DNA of 64,000 bases from Blasia pusilla (Eukaryota; Marchantiophyta; Marchantiopsida; Blasiales), in NCBI GenBank assembly GCA_050084515.1, contig CM114272.1, forward strand, positions 55,676,001 to 55,740,000. Direction: 5' to 3'. The notes under the pieces were generated by a model. That model made no database searches, was not told where the DNA came from, and saw nothing but the letters and a program-made list of their open reading frames with translations. Of the stretch, positions 35,352 through 46,036 are shown piece after piece. The stretch's first letter is position 1; every line of letters starts with the position of its first letter. Both the position numbers and the translations under genes were made by a program.

Positions 35352-35845
35352 GGTAGCGGTTGGTATAGCCCAATGCGAATGAGCGAGAGCAAGCTATGGG
35401 ATTCCCCACAAGAGTGACGACAATACCGTCTCAATCAGAGGCATCACGACGTCATGTCTTGGGTCAGGCGATGGACTTCAATTTCTTGATATGGATTTTT
35501 AGCTTAGGAGTAGTTGAGCAACGTCATTTGCGGATGCGACAGATCATAACTATTGCATTGGTGAGCCCCATGCCTACGCAGACGGTTGAGGAAATGGCTG
35601 GGGGCGAAACCCGAGGAGATCGACACACCATGGGTGATCGAGAGAGACACCCTTGGACTTGTTCGGATGTTTTGGAGGTACATCAAGAGATGTTAGCCAT
35701 AACATCGAGCCATGTGTTGGGTACTACACAGGGAGATCCAATTTGTTGTTGGCCGTAGTGGAGCAGTCGAGTTCTGTTGTCCAAGACAGGGTTGCACCAT
35801 AGCAACCACCTACACCTGAGGCGAAGAGTCCTACTATAGTCACGA
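35352..35845 (+). pseudogene. Element F methyltransferase last motif and linker
   Basis: Plus strand. It includes REQAMGFPTRVTT-like residues and SRRHVLGQAMDFNFLIWIF, equal to motif X and the C-terminal helix of the domain in element D. A linker follows with ETRGDRHTMGDRERHPWTCS. It joins to the methyltransferase N-terminal part at 21380-22051, across 13.3 kb of nested insertions. Confidence 0.75.
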
Positions 35846-37494
35846 TGGAGACTTGGGAGCTCAATATGAGTCATAAGTTGAGAGGAGGAGAGCGGCGCCG
35901 GATATATCAATTCCTTAGGAATTATAGTAGTTATTTTGCATTTAGTATGCATAACTTGGGTATGCTGAAGGGTCCAGGGATCCGCATAGAGTTGTCAAGT
36001 GACATGCCGATCTTCCGACAACCCAACAAGTATAGTGACATGGAGATGACTTTGATTCAGAGTAGAAGCTATGACTTGGTTGAAGCATGACTAGTGGAGA
36101 TGTCACATGGAGAGTATGCATGTGCTACTATCATGCCCATTAAGAATGATGTGCATGGAAACAAGACGGATAGGCGGATATGTGGAGATTACCGACCTAT
36201 CAATCGGCAGACCAACTCCGATAGGTATGCCATGCCCACCCTTGAGGAGAGCGTTGATGCTATTGGGCATGCAAAGATCTTCGAGTCAAATACCATCAGC
36301 TGCCTATCTGGTTGGAGAACATGCTGAAGATGGCATTTTGGAGCATTGATCCTCATGGGAAGGATTGTTTGTACCAATGGCGGTTCTTACCATTTGGGTT
36401 AAAGAATGTCCCGACTGAGTTTCAGAGGGTCATGGATAGGATCTTGGCACGTTTGGATTTTGCTAGGTATTATATTGATGACATTGTAGACTTTAGCGGT
36501 ACGATTGAAGAGCATGAGCGACATCTAGAGGAGGTATTTCGACGATTGTAATTATAAGGGTTGAAGCTATATCCACGCAAGTGCAAGTTCTTCTATGACC
36601 AAATTGAGTATCTAGGTCATACGATATACCCAGGAAGCCTGGGTGTGCAGTAGATGAAGGTAAAGGCTATTTCAAACATTTGTATGCCCTAGAGATGCGA
36701 GTCGAGTTCGTGTATTCATGGGATTGGCGAACTTCTATCGACGGTCCGTCAAGGGTTTCAGTTCAATTGCGAAGCCGCTAACCTTGCAGACCAAGGTGGA
36801 TTAGGAGTGGCACTGGGGAGATGAGAAGGGGAGAGCATTTCAGCACAGATTCACAGATTGACATCTGTGAGGAGATCTTTGATGCTATTGGGCATGCAAA
36901 GGTCTTTAGTTTGTTATATCTTTGAGCCGGATATCATTAGCTGCCTATCAAATTGATGAACATGCAGAAGACGACATTTTGGGGCATCGATCCTCACGGG
37001 AAGGATTGCTTGTACTAGTGGCGAATCTGACCATTTGGTTTAAAGAATTCCCTGGTTGAGTTTCAGAGGGTCATGGATAGGATCTTGGTAGATCTGGATT
37101 TTGCTAGGTGTTATATTTTTGACATCGTAGTCTTTAGCACAACGGTTGAGGAGCATGAGCGACATCTAGAGGAGGTGTTTCGATGATTGCATTTACACGA
37201 GCTGAAGCTACATCCAGGCAAGTGCAAGTTCTTCTACAACCAGATTGAGTACCTGGATCATACGATATACCTAGGGGGCCTTGGTGTGCAGCAGACGAAG
37301 GTAGAGGCTATTTCACGCATTCCACGCCCTAGAGATATAAGTTGAGTTTATGCATTCATAGGATTGACGAACTTCTATTGACGACACGTCAAGGGTTTCA
37401 GTTCGATTGCGCAGCCACTAACCTTGCTGACCAAGATGGATCACGAATGGCATTGGGGGGATGAGCACAAGAGAGCATTTCAGCTGCTCAAGGA
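35845..37494 (+). pseudogene. Element F reverse transcriptase, partly duplicated
   Basis: Plus strand. It starts METWELNMSHKLRGGE (35845). The fingers have SHGEYACATIMPIKND and RRICGDYRPINRQTNSDRY. The palm has FLPFGLKNVPTEFQRVMDRI and a YYIDDIVDF catalytic block near 36470, then the thumb. From about 36869 the palm and thumb start again (a GAGGAGATCTTTGATGCTAT string, compare 36245), with the second catalytic block mutated to Y-I-F-D. The period is about 625 bp. The copies differ at many bases, so they are not a fresh duplication. Confidence 0.85.
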
Positions 37495-37804
37495 TATTGA
37501 AGATTAAGTTACAATCAAGCTTATGAGACACCTAAACAATTCTATTTGGTACTCACACGAAGTAGGGAAGCTTAATCTTGGTTAGTTAGTTAAGCGTGAT
37601 TATCTTAACTAGGGTTAGTTAATTACGATTAGTCTAACTCGAGACTATGGTTAAGGTTATGGTTAGGGTTGCTTGTACATATCCTATATAATTTAGAAGG
37701 GGACCAGCCTCCACTTATTCTCTCATTGCAAATTTTTTTCTCCATGGTGGTGTGTGAGTGTGAGTCGTTTCCCACCAGTTATGCTTCTTTAGTAGTTTTC
37801 CACA
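37495..37804 (+). repeat. Copia 5' LTR
   Basis: Starts TATTGAAGATTAAG and ends TTTTCCACA. Colinear with 48509-48807, apart from small insertions. TATA-like CCTATATAATT at about 37684. Contains telomere-like GGTTAGGGTT strings. Confidence 0.85.
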
Positions 37805-38548
37805 TGTTATTAGAGCGATAGGAGAACATTACTTGAAATTCTTGGTGTTTAAGGAGATAAGAGAGGAAAGAGGGGCACAATTTCAGTTTGGGAGAAGGAA
37901 ATTTTGTTCAGAGCTGAGTGGGTGCAAATTTCAGGTGAAGCTTTGACGATGATAAAACTTTGGAGGCATTTTTTAGGGATTTCCCGATCGATTTAGCCAT
38001 TTGGATCTGCAATGGCTAAAACAATACCAAAGGCTAGTTCTAGCCGTATTGTAGAGCTTGTTGAGAGGTTTTCGAAACATCCAAAATTGCTTGATTCTGA
38101 CATTCAGAGCTCATACAATAGCAATTTCAATGTAGGAAAGTACAATTAGTAGTGAAGAAAAGTTGTGCAATTTGCTCTCTATAGGCCAATTTGGACTAAT
38201 TCTTTCATACGGTTGATCAATTTTGGAAAATTTCAGGTCAATTTATGTATAGGAGTAGTATATGCTTCAATTGGAGCAGTAAACACCGTGGAATTTTTTT
38301 TTTTTTGAGATAAATCGTTCGTCATAGAGTATTCCTCAACAGCAATCACAGGCGAGAAGCTAAATAAGCAGAATTACAATGTCTAGAAGTTTCGCATGAA
38401 ACAATTTTCTCATGGGTCAAGAACTAAAGGAGCTTGTCACATGTGATGAGGCCAAGCTAGAAGGTGACTCAACAGACTTGAGTGTTCGCGCCTGGAACAA
38501 ATGCGCAAGGCAAGTAAACCACTATATTTCAATAATGATCAGAGGTAT
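37805..38548 (+). pseudogene. Copia primer site and gag-side remnant
   Basis: TGTTATTAGAGCGAT at 37805 is a twice-mutated tRNA-Met-type primer site. After a leader, the region near 38020-38548 has short frames with KLEGDSTDLSVRAWNKC, which fits a copia gag N-terminal region only loosely. Frames are broken. A T-tract lies at 38286-38297. Confidence 0.55.
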
Positions 38549-39024
38549 TGTTACATCTGAGTAGCCGATAGGTCGAGATCTATTGTGGATAGGGCGTAGG
38601 AGCCAGCGAACTATCTTGAGTGTAACTTTGTCCCACGGTGTCGGATGATGTCGAGGATAGATCCATTGTGTTGGGAACGTCGTTTCTGACAACTTTCATG
38701 TTGAGGTTTTTCACATCTGGATGACTTTTCGACGAGGTCTCCCGCCCTTGGTAACCTATGCGTGCAGGTTACCAAGGAGAGGGCTATTTTTAGGAGAAGA
38801 GCCTTTTGGCTCTTCCCAACCCTATATAAGAGAGGAAGATGGCTTTCCTAAGCCATCTTTCTCATGTTGGGCCGTTGGAGCACCTCCCTTGTATGTGTGT
38901 GAGATAGGACTAGGGTGCTAGCGTCTGGATTCCTTGATAGCAGAAGGTGGACGAGGCTCGATATGCTGATGTAGATTGAGGAGTGGAGTTTTAGGCCGGG
39001 TGTGCCATTTTTATTACTCTTTAT
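38549..39024 (+). repeat. Element D left LTR (3'-truncated, plus orientation)
   Basis: Matches the solo LTR 1420-1905 up to CCATTTTTATTACTC. Clear TATA box TATATAAG at 38823-38830, so transcription probably started near 38855 in the living element. The hairpin at 38746-38777 lies just upstream. The last 125 bp of the LTR are missing. Confidence 0.85.
38746..38777 (+). promoter_or_regulatory. Conserved U3 hairpin
   Basis: CCTTGGTAACCT / AGGTTACCAAGG, a 12-bp perfect stem with loop ATGCGTGC, 46 bp before the TATA box. The solo LTR has ATAACCT / AGGTTAT in the same place, a paired change. Confidence 0.75.
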
Positions 39025-39639
39025 TTTTACATGAGAAAGATGATGGGATTGTGAGAGGAGAGAGACTGACTATAGGGTTGCGGGCCAGGTCCCCCCCCTT
39101 TTCCCCCCGCATTTAAGGCCCAAGGGGCCCGCATAGGGCCGCGGGCCAGGTTTCCCCCCTCCAACGTGGTAGGACCGGATGTGGTGGAGTTGCAGGGGCT
39201 GAACGTGGTAGCGCAGTCCGACAAGGTACCACAGTTTGCGGGAGTGACGTGGTAAAGTCAGACATAGTCGGAAGGGAAGACATGGTTGGGAGCCGACCAA
39301 GGTGAGTCAGGTTACATACTGCGTGTGGGGATGGACGAAGAGGTTTGCGCGACTTGATGTTTTTGGGGCGCGACAGGGCGTTGCGAGAGTTGACGATGGA
39401 GGGGCAATGCGCATGACGCCGACAGGTTGTCCGCATCTGTTGACGGGAGGATCGACGTGTTGGTCGAGGAGAGTGTCGTGTTGCGGAGGTTCTCATATCA
39501 CGTGGAGGAGTGCGTGCTGACGGTGCAACAGGTTGGAGGGCGTGATCAGGTTACCCATTCGAGTCCCTTTTCCCGCACTTGTCGTGTGTGATTGAGAGTG
39601 CTGGGTATCGGGTAGTAGCTGGTGCTAATCCCATTTTTA
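39025..39639. other. Unassigned GC-rich segment between the two D LTRs
   Basis: GC-rich, with short repeated strings (GCGGGCCAGGT at about 39080 and 39139). No domain; several frames are open on both strands because stops are few. It may be leader sequence of the lost half of the element or filler acquired during rearrangement. Confidence 0.5.
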
Positions 39640-39873
39640 CAACCCCCTTGATAACCTACGCGTACAGGTTACCAAGGGCGAGTGACCTGGTCAACAAGTC
39701 ACCCGATTGTGAAAGACCTCAACATGAAAGTTGTGAAAAATGACGTTCCTAACACAATGGACCTATCCTCAACCTCATCCGACGCCGTGGAAAAAGTTAC
39801 ACTCAAGATAGTCCGCTGGCTTCTATGCCCTATCCACGATAGATCTCGGCCTATCGGCAACTCAGATGTGACA
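39640..39873 (-). repeat. Element D inner LTR piece (minus orientation)
   Basis: On the minus strand starts TGTCACATCTGAGTTGCC (39873) and matches 38549-38780 over about 234 bp, including the hairpin (39646-39677). Together with 38549-39024 it forms an inverted repeat. Confidence 0.8.
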
Positions 39874-39875
39874 AC

Positions 39876-40012
39876 TGTCGTGCGCATACATATCGCTACA
39901 TCGCTGGTAACATCTACACCACCCAACACCGATCTTCCCCACACACGGGTTGATCCACACATGTACAAAAATCAACTCATACATATACATGGAGATCACA
40001 CAACCGCCCCTC
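39876..40012 (-). repeat. Pre-LTR copy of the LTR end and polypurine tract (element D)
   Basis: On the minus strand, TAGAGGGGCGGT (about 40001-40012) leads into about 126 bp ending GCGCACGACA at 39876, two bases before the LTR start. Its sequence (GGGGAAGATCGGTGTTG) matches the LTR end at 1955-2032 of the same subfamily, not those of A or C. Confidence 0.75.
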
Positions 40013-40080
40013 TAGCTGGCAGTTGGATCCCCCCAACTCCAGATAGAAAATATCACATCTCTCTAACATGACCTACTACC

Positions 40081-40221
40081 CTATACACATCTCGGACACA
40101 TCCATCGTCCCGTGGGAACCACATCAAGAGGGGGGGTTAGACATGACATATGCCACCCTCGAGAACAACCATCACATACCAACATGGTGGTTGCACCCCT
40201 CGCAGATCCGCACAACATTCA
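40081..40221 (-). pseudogene. Element D C-terminal PHD finger
   Basis: The region directly after the integrase. The first Cys codon is TGA (40219-40221) in place of Cys, so the upstream frame stops there. All other ligands are kept: M-L-C-G, LVCDGCSRGWHMSCLTPPL, then GRWMCPRCV and a TAG stop at 40081. Spacing is C-x2-C-x12-C-x2-C-x4-H-x2-C-x15-C-x2-C, a standard C4HC3 PHD. The conserved Trp two residues before the last Cys pair is present. Known PHD fingers read the H3 N-terminus or H3K4 methylation state; here that is inference. Confidence 0.9.
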
Positions 40222-42288
40222 CCTCAAGCCTACAGGTACCACTGCCAAGCTTAGATCCACCATCCCATCTACGTTTGGAAGATGACATGGCGCACAATTG
40301 CGCACATGATCCTTCCAAACCATACCATCCCGTCCCTCGAACATGAGGACTCCAGTCGGTAATACCTTGCGCACACGTAGGATTGTGCGCCCTATAGTGA
40401 CATATAGCGTCATGGGTGCCGCCTGTTGTAAATACACGTAATCTCCAGGATGAAACCTCCTAATCCCTGGACGATAAACTCCTCCACGAATGGTCGCGTA
40501 CCTCAATGTATCTCTATGCTGAGAAATAGCTAAGTTCTCAAAGGCCATAGGCATAACTATACGAAAAACCTCTGCCCTCTGAGAACATGCTTGTACCCAC
40601 ACATCTGGATCATCAAGATCTAACACCTCCGCCATGTCACGTTGAATCGTTGCTGGTAAATTTGGCTCTCTCCCAAAGAGCAAAAAGTACGATGAAAAGG
40701 ACACCAAGGATGCCTGCCGACTAAAGTGATAACCCATAGCCAACCATGGCAACTGTAGGTCCCACTCCCTCAACTGTCCCCGTTGCAAGCCATACTTGCG
40801 CAATCCTCTCTTCACCGTCTGTACCACTCTCTCCGCCAACCGATTCGCCTCAAGATGATCTCTGGACGTGGTGCGGTGATCTATCAGTGCCTGATCACAC
40901 AAGGCCTGAAACTCTCCCTTGAACTCGGTACCTTGTTCAATCAATACCTCCGCCGGTGCACCAAAATGACTAAGCACACGATCTAGAAACGCATAAGTTT
41001 TTCCCTCGTTCGCCTTGTCCGGTAGTGCCACCAACTCTATCCACTTGGAGAAATGCTCCACCATGACCAACACGTACCTATGATGACGCCCCATCAATGG
41101 CAAAGGTCTCGCAAAGTCTAAGCTCCACCGATTACCTAAACCCATAATCGGCGAAGGATGTAACTGCGGAGTGGGAGCATTGAAGGATGCTCGCACTCTG
41201 TCACATACCAAACATCTGGCCACAAACTGCTGTACCCCAGTATGCATGCCGCGCCACCAATATGAACACGAGTAAGTTGGGGCACGCTTTACTCCGAAAT
41301 GTCCCAACTCCCCATGGGCATGTCGCACTACACGTGCTCTCTGGGAAGGATGAGGTACCACTCGTATCCTACCATCTCCCCATACCCGCAAAATGTGAGT
41401 CCTCTTCCACCTGAACCTCTTGGCTCTCTGTAGGATCCAATCCCGCTCCGTGGCACTCACTGTACTCGCTATGACGCCAGTGCGCAAGAACTCCACAACC
41501 TTCACGTCGTCATGGATATCACGACCACCTGTTGCCTCCTCACTAATCTCGGGATCCAAAGACTCATCATCCAACCCCACCACAGGAGTCATCACTTGTG
41601 GCTGACCTGCCATAGTCAACCAACAAAGATAGACAGATGCATGCCAACCTGGCACCATCTCCTCATCACTCTCTCCGTGCCATCGAGCTCCTGTGTCGTC
41701 TCTCTGACTCGAACATGGGTTACAACTCAACCCATCCGCATCTTGGTTCAGCCAACCTAGCCTATGAACCACCTCAAACTCATACTCCTGTAGTAATAGA
41801 GCCCACCTGGCAAGCTTTCCCGTAAGCTTGTCGGACTCCATCAACCACCTCAACGGCTGATGATCAGTGATAAGTGTGAAAGGGTTGCCGAATAAATAGC
41901 ACTTGAAATGTGCCACGGCCCACACTACAGCCAAGCACTCTTCCTCGTAGGAGTTGTACTTCGCCTCTGCAATGTTGTTCGATCGGCTGGCGTAAGCCAC
42001 AATGAACTCCCTCTCCTCGCCATCCCTATGAGTAAGCACTACTCCTAGACCCAACATGCTCCAATCCGTATGTAATTGGAATGGGTGACCCCTAACCGGT
42101 CTTTGTAAAATGGGTGAGGACGTCAACCTCTCCTTGAGCTCATGAAATGCTTGCTCTTGATCATCTCCCCACAACCAAACCTGATCAAGTCTCCTCAACA
42201 AGGTCAAAGACTTTGCGATCGCACTAAAACCCTTGACATACCGTTGATAGAAATTCGCCAGTCCAAGAAATGCTCGGACTCGACTCAC
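40222..42288 (-). pseudogene. Element D RT thumb, RNase H and integrase (689-codon open frame)
   Basis: The longest open frame in the window. In order: RT connection (RVRAFLGLANFYQRYVKGF), RNase H (LHTDWSMLGLGVV, KYNSYEEECLAVVWA, ITDHQPLRWLMESD, NQDADGLSCNP), linker with GRDIHDDVKVVEFLRTG, integrase zinc end (HAHGELGHFGVKRA, CLVCDRV), and core with SLDFARPLP. The second catalytic Asp is changed to Glu (VLIEQGTEF); the third acid is in RLAERVVQ. The C-terminal domain has GDYVYLQQA and WKDHVRNCAPCHL. It ends at the stop that replaces the first PHD Cys. RT and MTase lie upstream in separate frames. Confidence 0.93.
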
Positions 42289-43160
42289 ATTTGTAGGGCG
42301 TGGAATCTACGCAATAGCCTCTACCTTTGTCTGCTGAATGCCTAACCGACTCAGGTATATGGTGTGTCCCAAGTACTCAATTTGCTCCTGAAAGAATCTG
42401 CACTTGCCTGGATGTAACTTCAGTCCATGTAACTCGCAATCGCCAAAACACCTCCTCCAAGTGTCGCTCATGCTCCTCAACCGTGGAACTGAAGATAAGA
42501 ATATCATCTATGTAACATTGTACAAAATCCAAGCCAGCCAGAATCCTATCCATCACTCGCTGAAACTCTGCAGGCGCGTTCTTCAACCCAAATGGTAAGA
42601 ACCGCCACTGATACAAGCAATCTCTCCCGAACTGATCTATCCCCCATAATGTTATCTTCTCCTTGTCCTCCAACCTGATAGGAAGCTAATGATAGCCAGA
42701 ACGGAGATCTAAAGTACTGAAGATCTTTGCATGCCCTACCGCATCAAAGATCTCCTCATGAGTAGGCATGGTGTACCGATCTGACCTCATCTGTCAGTTG
42801 ATAGGACGGTAATCTCCACACATCCGCCTATCTGTCCAATTGCCATACATATCCTTCTTCGCCGGAATGACTGTGGTAGATGCATACTCCCCATGTGATA
42901 ACTCCACAAGTCCAGCCTCCAACAAGTCCTGACTCCTGCTCTGAATCAAGGCTTGCTCCATATCAGAATGCCTGTAGGGTCGACGAAAGATTGGCGTAAC
43001 TAGCCAACTCAATCCGTATCACGAGACCCTTCAGCATACCCAAGTCTCTCATACTGAAGGCAAAACAACTGACATGCCCTCTCAGAAACCTATGAACTCG
43101 TTGTCGCTCTCCTCCTATCAACTTGAGACCTATCACAGGCTCCCAAGTCTCCATCATGAC
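42289..43160 (-). pseudogene. Element D reverse transcriptase
   Basis: From 43157 down: METWEPVIGLKLIGGE, QSRSQDLLEAGLVELSHGEY, RRMCGDYRPIN followed by a stop, then FLPFGLKNAPAEFQ and CYIDDILIF (catalytic YIDD), and the thumb LGHTIYLSRLG. It is split into four frames. Similar regions of B, C and F can be aligned without gaps over the palm. Confidence 0.9.
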
Positions 43161-43454
43161 CTCACTCGGAGAGGACGCAACTTCCGTCTTGGGTTGCTAT
43201 GTAGCAACCCTAGCCACCTTCGCAACAACCACTCCACTCTGACCTCCTACACCATGCTCCGCATCCAAAAAATGAACATGTGCTACTCTAGCCGCCTTCG
43301 CACTCTCTCCTCGAACGACGTCCCAAGAAGTCCATGGGTGCCTATCTCTACTCGTCTCGCCCCCAGCCAATGCCTGTACAGACCCTATAGGCAATGGTCC
43401 AACTCGTGGACGTGACGGCATGGATGACACTCGCATCCGTCTCTGCTCAACCAT

Positions 43455-44430
43455 ACCTAGGATGACTATCCATGTGAGATACTTGAGGTCCATCCCCTGC
43501 CCCAACACATGTCTCCGGGATGCCTCAGTCATCGCTGGAACCGCCGTATTACCGGTAGCGAACCCCATAGCGCGCTCGCGCTCATCTATTGTAGGCTCCT
43601 CCAATACTCCAGTCACCTTATCCCAAATCATGCATGGCCCTCCCTGACGACATGCATGGGATGTTGGGAACCTCACCAACATAGGTAAGGCTGCCCTCAA
43701 CTCCCCCACCCTATTGGCCACGGCCAATGGTGGTCTATCATCCCGTATCACCACCTGAGATCGACGCCCTGAGCCCAAAATAGCATCCACTAGGAGATGA
43801 GGTGCTCTCTGGACTCCATCGTATGCTTGACTCAGTACCTCTGATGGTATCAGGTTTGTCCACCACAATCGTGCACGATGGGCACGTGATCCAACTCTCG
43901 CCGCATCTAATAACACAGCAGGTCCCAACCAGGACCTCACCTGATATACACTCGTCACCACACGTGCACGAGTGTCTCCCAACATTGGCACGCTCTCCAA
44001 GATGTACGTTGGAGAACATATTTGACTCTCCTGCAAGTGTCGTACTACTCGCAACATCTCCCTAAACATCCCTGACCTCGGATCTTGCAATCCAAATCCT
44101 CGGCCAGCTAATCAATGACCCTGACATGGCCATCCAGCAATCACCCAATGAATGGTGCCAACTCTATCCAGATCCTACGCCCCCACCAAAGAGATATCAG
44201 CGGGTAGTGTATGCTGATATGCTCGTACTGCAGATATCGACAACAACTCAGGATACCTATGGACCAATCTCGCCACGTGACGTAATGATACTCGCCACGC
44301 GGTCTCATCTCTCTCCACATAAAGGTACTGATGCACCCGTATGCCCGCCTGCAATATTGCAGCCAATCCGGTGCTAATCCCTCCGAAGAGATCTAACACC
44401 CTAACATCCTCCTCTGGGCACTGCCACACA
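43455..44430 (-). pseudogene. Element D DNMT3-like DNA cytosine-5 methyltransferase (best copy)
   Basis: Two frames on the minus strand (44687-44175, then 44090-43197), separated by a stop just after motif IV. Motif I VLDLFGGISTGLAAIL from 44399; YLYVERDETA (motif II); motif IV GWPCQG with PCQ at 44121-44129; motif VI YILESVPML, where Asn of ENV is Ser; motif VIII GSRAHRARLWWTNL; motifs IX-X ERERAMGF and SRRHVLGQGMDLKYLTW. The HRAR-aromatic form and the ERxxGF...RRxLGxx end resemble DNMT3 more than DNMT1, CMT or the permuted plant DRMs. Its place is between protease and RT. About 325 residues fits a bare catalytic domain. Confidence 0.88.
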
Positions 44431-44689
44431 ACGCGTGTGGTATCCAGTGGGGTCAACGTCTCCACGACAAGAGCCCGATCGCCACGTGACTCTCGCTGCT
44501 CCGGGAAAAAATCATGACTCCACGCCTGCCTCACGAGATTTTCGGCACTCCTCTGTAGCTCTCGAGTCCCACCCCACAATGGTGAAGAGGTCTCGCCAAC
44601 ATGCGAAGAGACACCCGCCATGGCATGTCTCTCCGTGGGACTATCCGCTACTGGGACATCCTCCGCATGTGCGTTCCCCTCCAACAACT

Positions 44690-45508
44690 CTCCTGGCTAA
44701 CACTCACACTACCTGTGAAAGCCGCCAACGTGGTCATAGACTCGCCTCGTGATCGACCACCTCGTCCCGCAAACTGCACGGGTAACGGCCATCCAGGCCG
44801 GATAAGCAACGTTCTCCTCCCATAAGTCAAGGATGAATCCTAGGGGATATAACACTGTACTCCCCACCAACACATCGTACGACTCAGCTGGTGTCGTAAT
44901 CGCACGTGTGCGCACCATAGCGCTATCCGTCTCATGTTCTGGCTCGACTCTGACAACAATCTCCTATCGAGTCATATACTGCGTGGGCGACACGCCCCCA
45001 ATCGAGGTCTGTATCTGGAAGGGACAAGGCTCAATGTCGGCCTTCCGTAACCCCAACGCTAAACACGCCGCCTTCCCTAAAATCAAGGGTTGCGCTCCCG
45101 AATCAAGTAGGACGCGCTGCGGGTGGTACACTGTCCCCGTCGGACTAACCAAACGAAATGCTCCAGCTCGGTTATCCAGTAACACTACTCCAGGTGTCAC
45201 TACTGCTCGCTCTATGGCCGGTCGAGCTAGCATATCTACCAACTTCGCCGCCGCCGTATGCCATGACTCGGTGGGGAATGTCCCGAGCACCGGCTCAAAG
45301 GGCAAGTCCACCACCTCCTCAACTACCTCTGAACAAGAAGCAGTCATCTCTCCACGCTCACACAACGTGGCGGCCAACCGGAACAACTCAGCTGGTCCAA
45401 CTCCCAACGTCGCCAACTCTATGGCGGAAAAAAGTGGAGTCCGACTCACTGTTGTGGCCACCTCCAACACTATGGTCGACACTCCAACACTGACGACACT
45501 GACAGGGA
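44690..45508 (-). pseudogene. Element D aspartic protease
   Basis: A frame of 172 residues from 45482 down. Lead-in ATLCERGEMTASCSEV and MLARPAIERAVVTPG, then VLLDSGAQPLILGKAACLAL with the active-site DSG at 45096-45104, and flap-side EPCPFQIQTSIGG. The spacer that follows (YDVLVGSTVLYPLGF) leads to the methyltransferase. It is intact over the active site. A plus-strand frame through 44833-46152 is mostly the antisense shadow of this domain fused to the inverted RT piece. Confidence 0.85.
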
Positions 45509-46036
45509 GTCAAGTTCGAGCATTTCTTGGACTGGCAAACTTCTATCGACGGTATGTCAAGGGTTTTAGTGCGATCCCAAAGTCTTTGACCTTGTTGACG
45601 AGACTTGATCAGGTTTGGTTGTGGGGAGATGATCAGGAGCAAGCATTTCAGGAGCTCAAGGACAAGTTGACGTCCTCACCCATTTTACAAAGACCGGTTA
45701 GGGGTCGCCCATTCCAGTTACATACGGATTGGAGCATGTTGGGTCTAGGAGTAGTGCTTACTAAGAGGGATGACGAGGAGAGGGAGTTTGTTGTGGCTTA
45801 CGCGAGCCGATCGAACAACATTGCAGAGGCGAAGTACAACTCATACGAGGGAGAGTGCTTGGCTGCAGTGTGGGCCGTGGCACATTTCAGGTGCTATTTA
45901 TTCGGCAACCCTTTCACACTTATCACTGATCATCAGCCGTTGAGGTGGTTGATGGTGTCCGACAAGCTTACGGGAAAGCTTGCTAGGTGGGCTCTATTAC
46001 TACAGGAGTATGAGTTTGAGGTGGTTCATAGGTCGA
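45509..46036 (+). pseudogene. Element D inverted second copy of RT thumb and RNase H
   Basis: Plus strand. VRAFLGLANFYRRYVKGF, LHTDWSMLGLGVVLT, KYNSYEGECLAAVWA, ITDHQPLRWLM. It is nearly identical to the minus-strand segment 41755-42285, so the two form inverted arms of about 530 bp separated by 3.2 kb. It runs directly into an LTR end (46037-46098). High identity of the arms indicates a recent origin from the same or a sister cDNA. Confidence 0.88.

Larger units (their letters stand above)
35352..37494 (+). mobile_element. M-family element F, piece 2 (methyltransferase end, RT)
   Basis: The plus-strand continuation of 20503-22051. It starts with the last methyltransferase motif, then linker and reverse transcriptase, and is cut at 37494 by the copia insertion. 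The cut is within a string that resumes at 48808 (AAGGA repeated on both sides). The reverse transcriptase part is present twice in tandem. Confidence 0.85.

Noticed and set aside
43455-44430. Host DNMT3 gene as an explanation for the methyltransferase
   Set aside because: The domain is flanked by protease and RT of the element in the same orientation and recurs in at least five copies, so it is element-borne.
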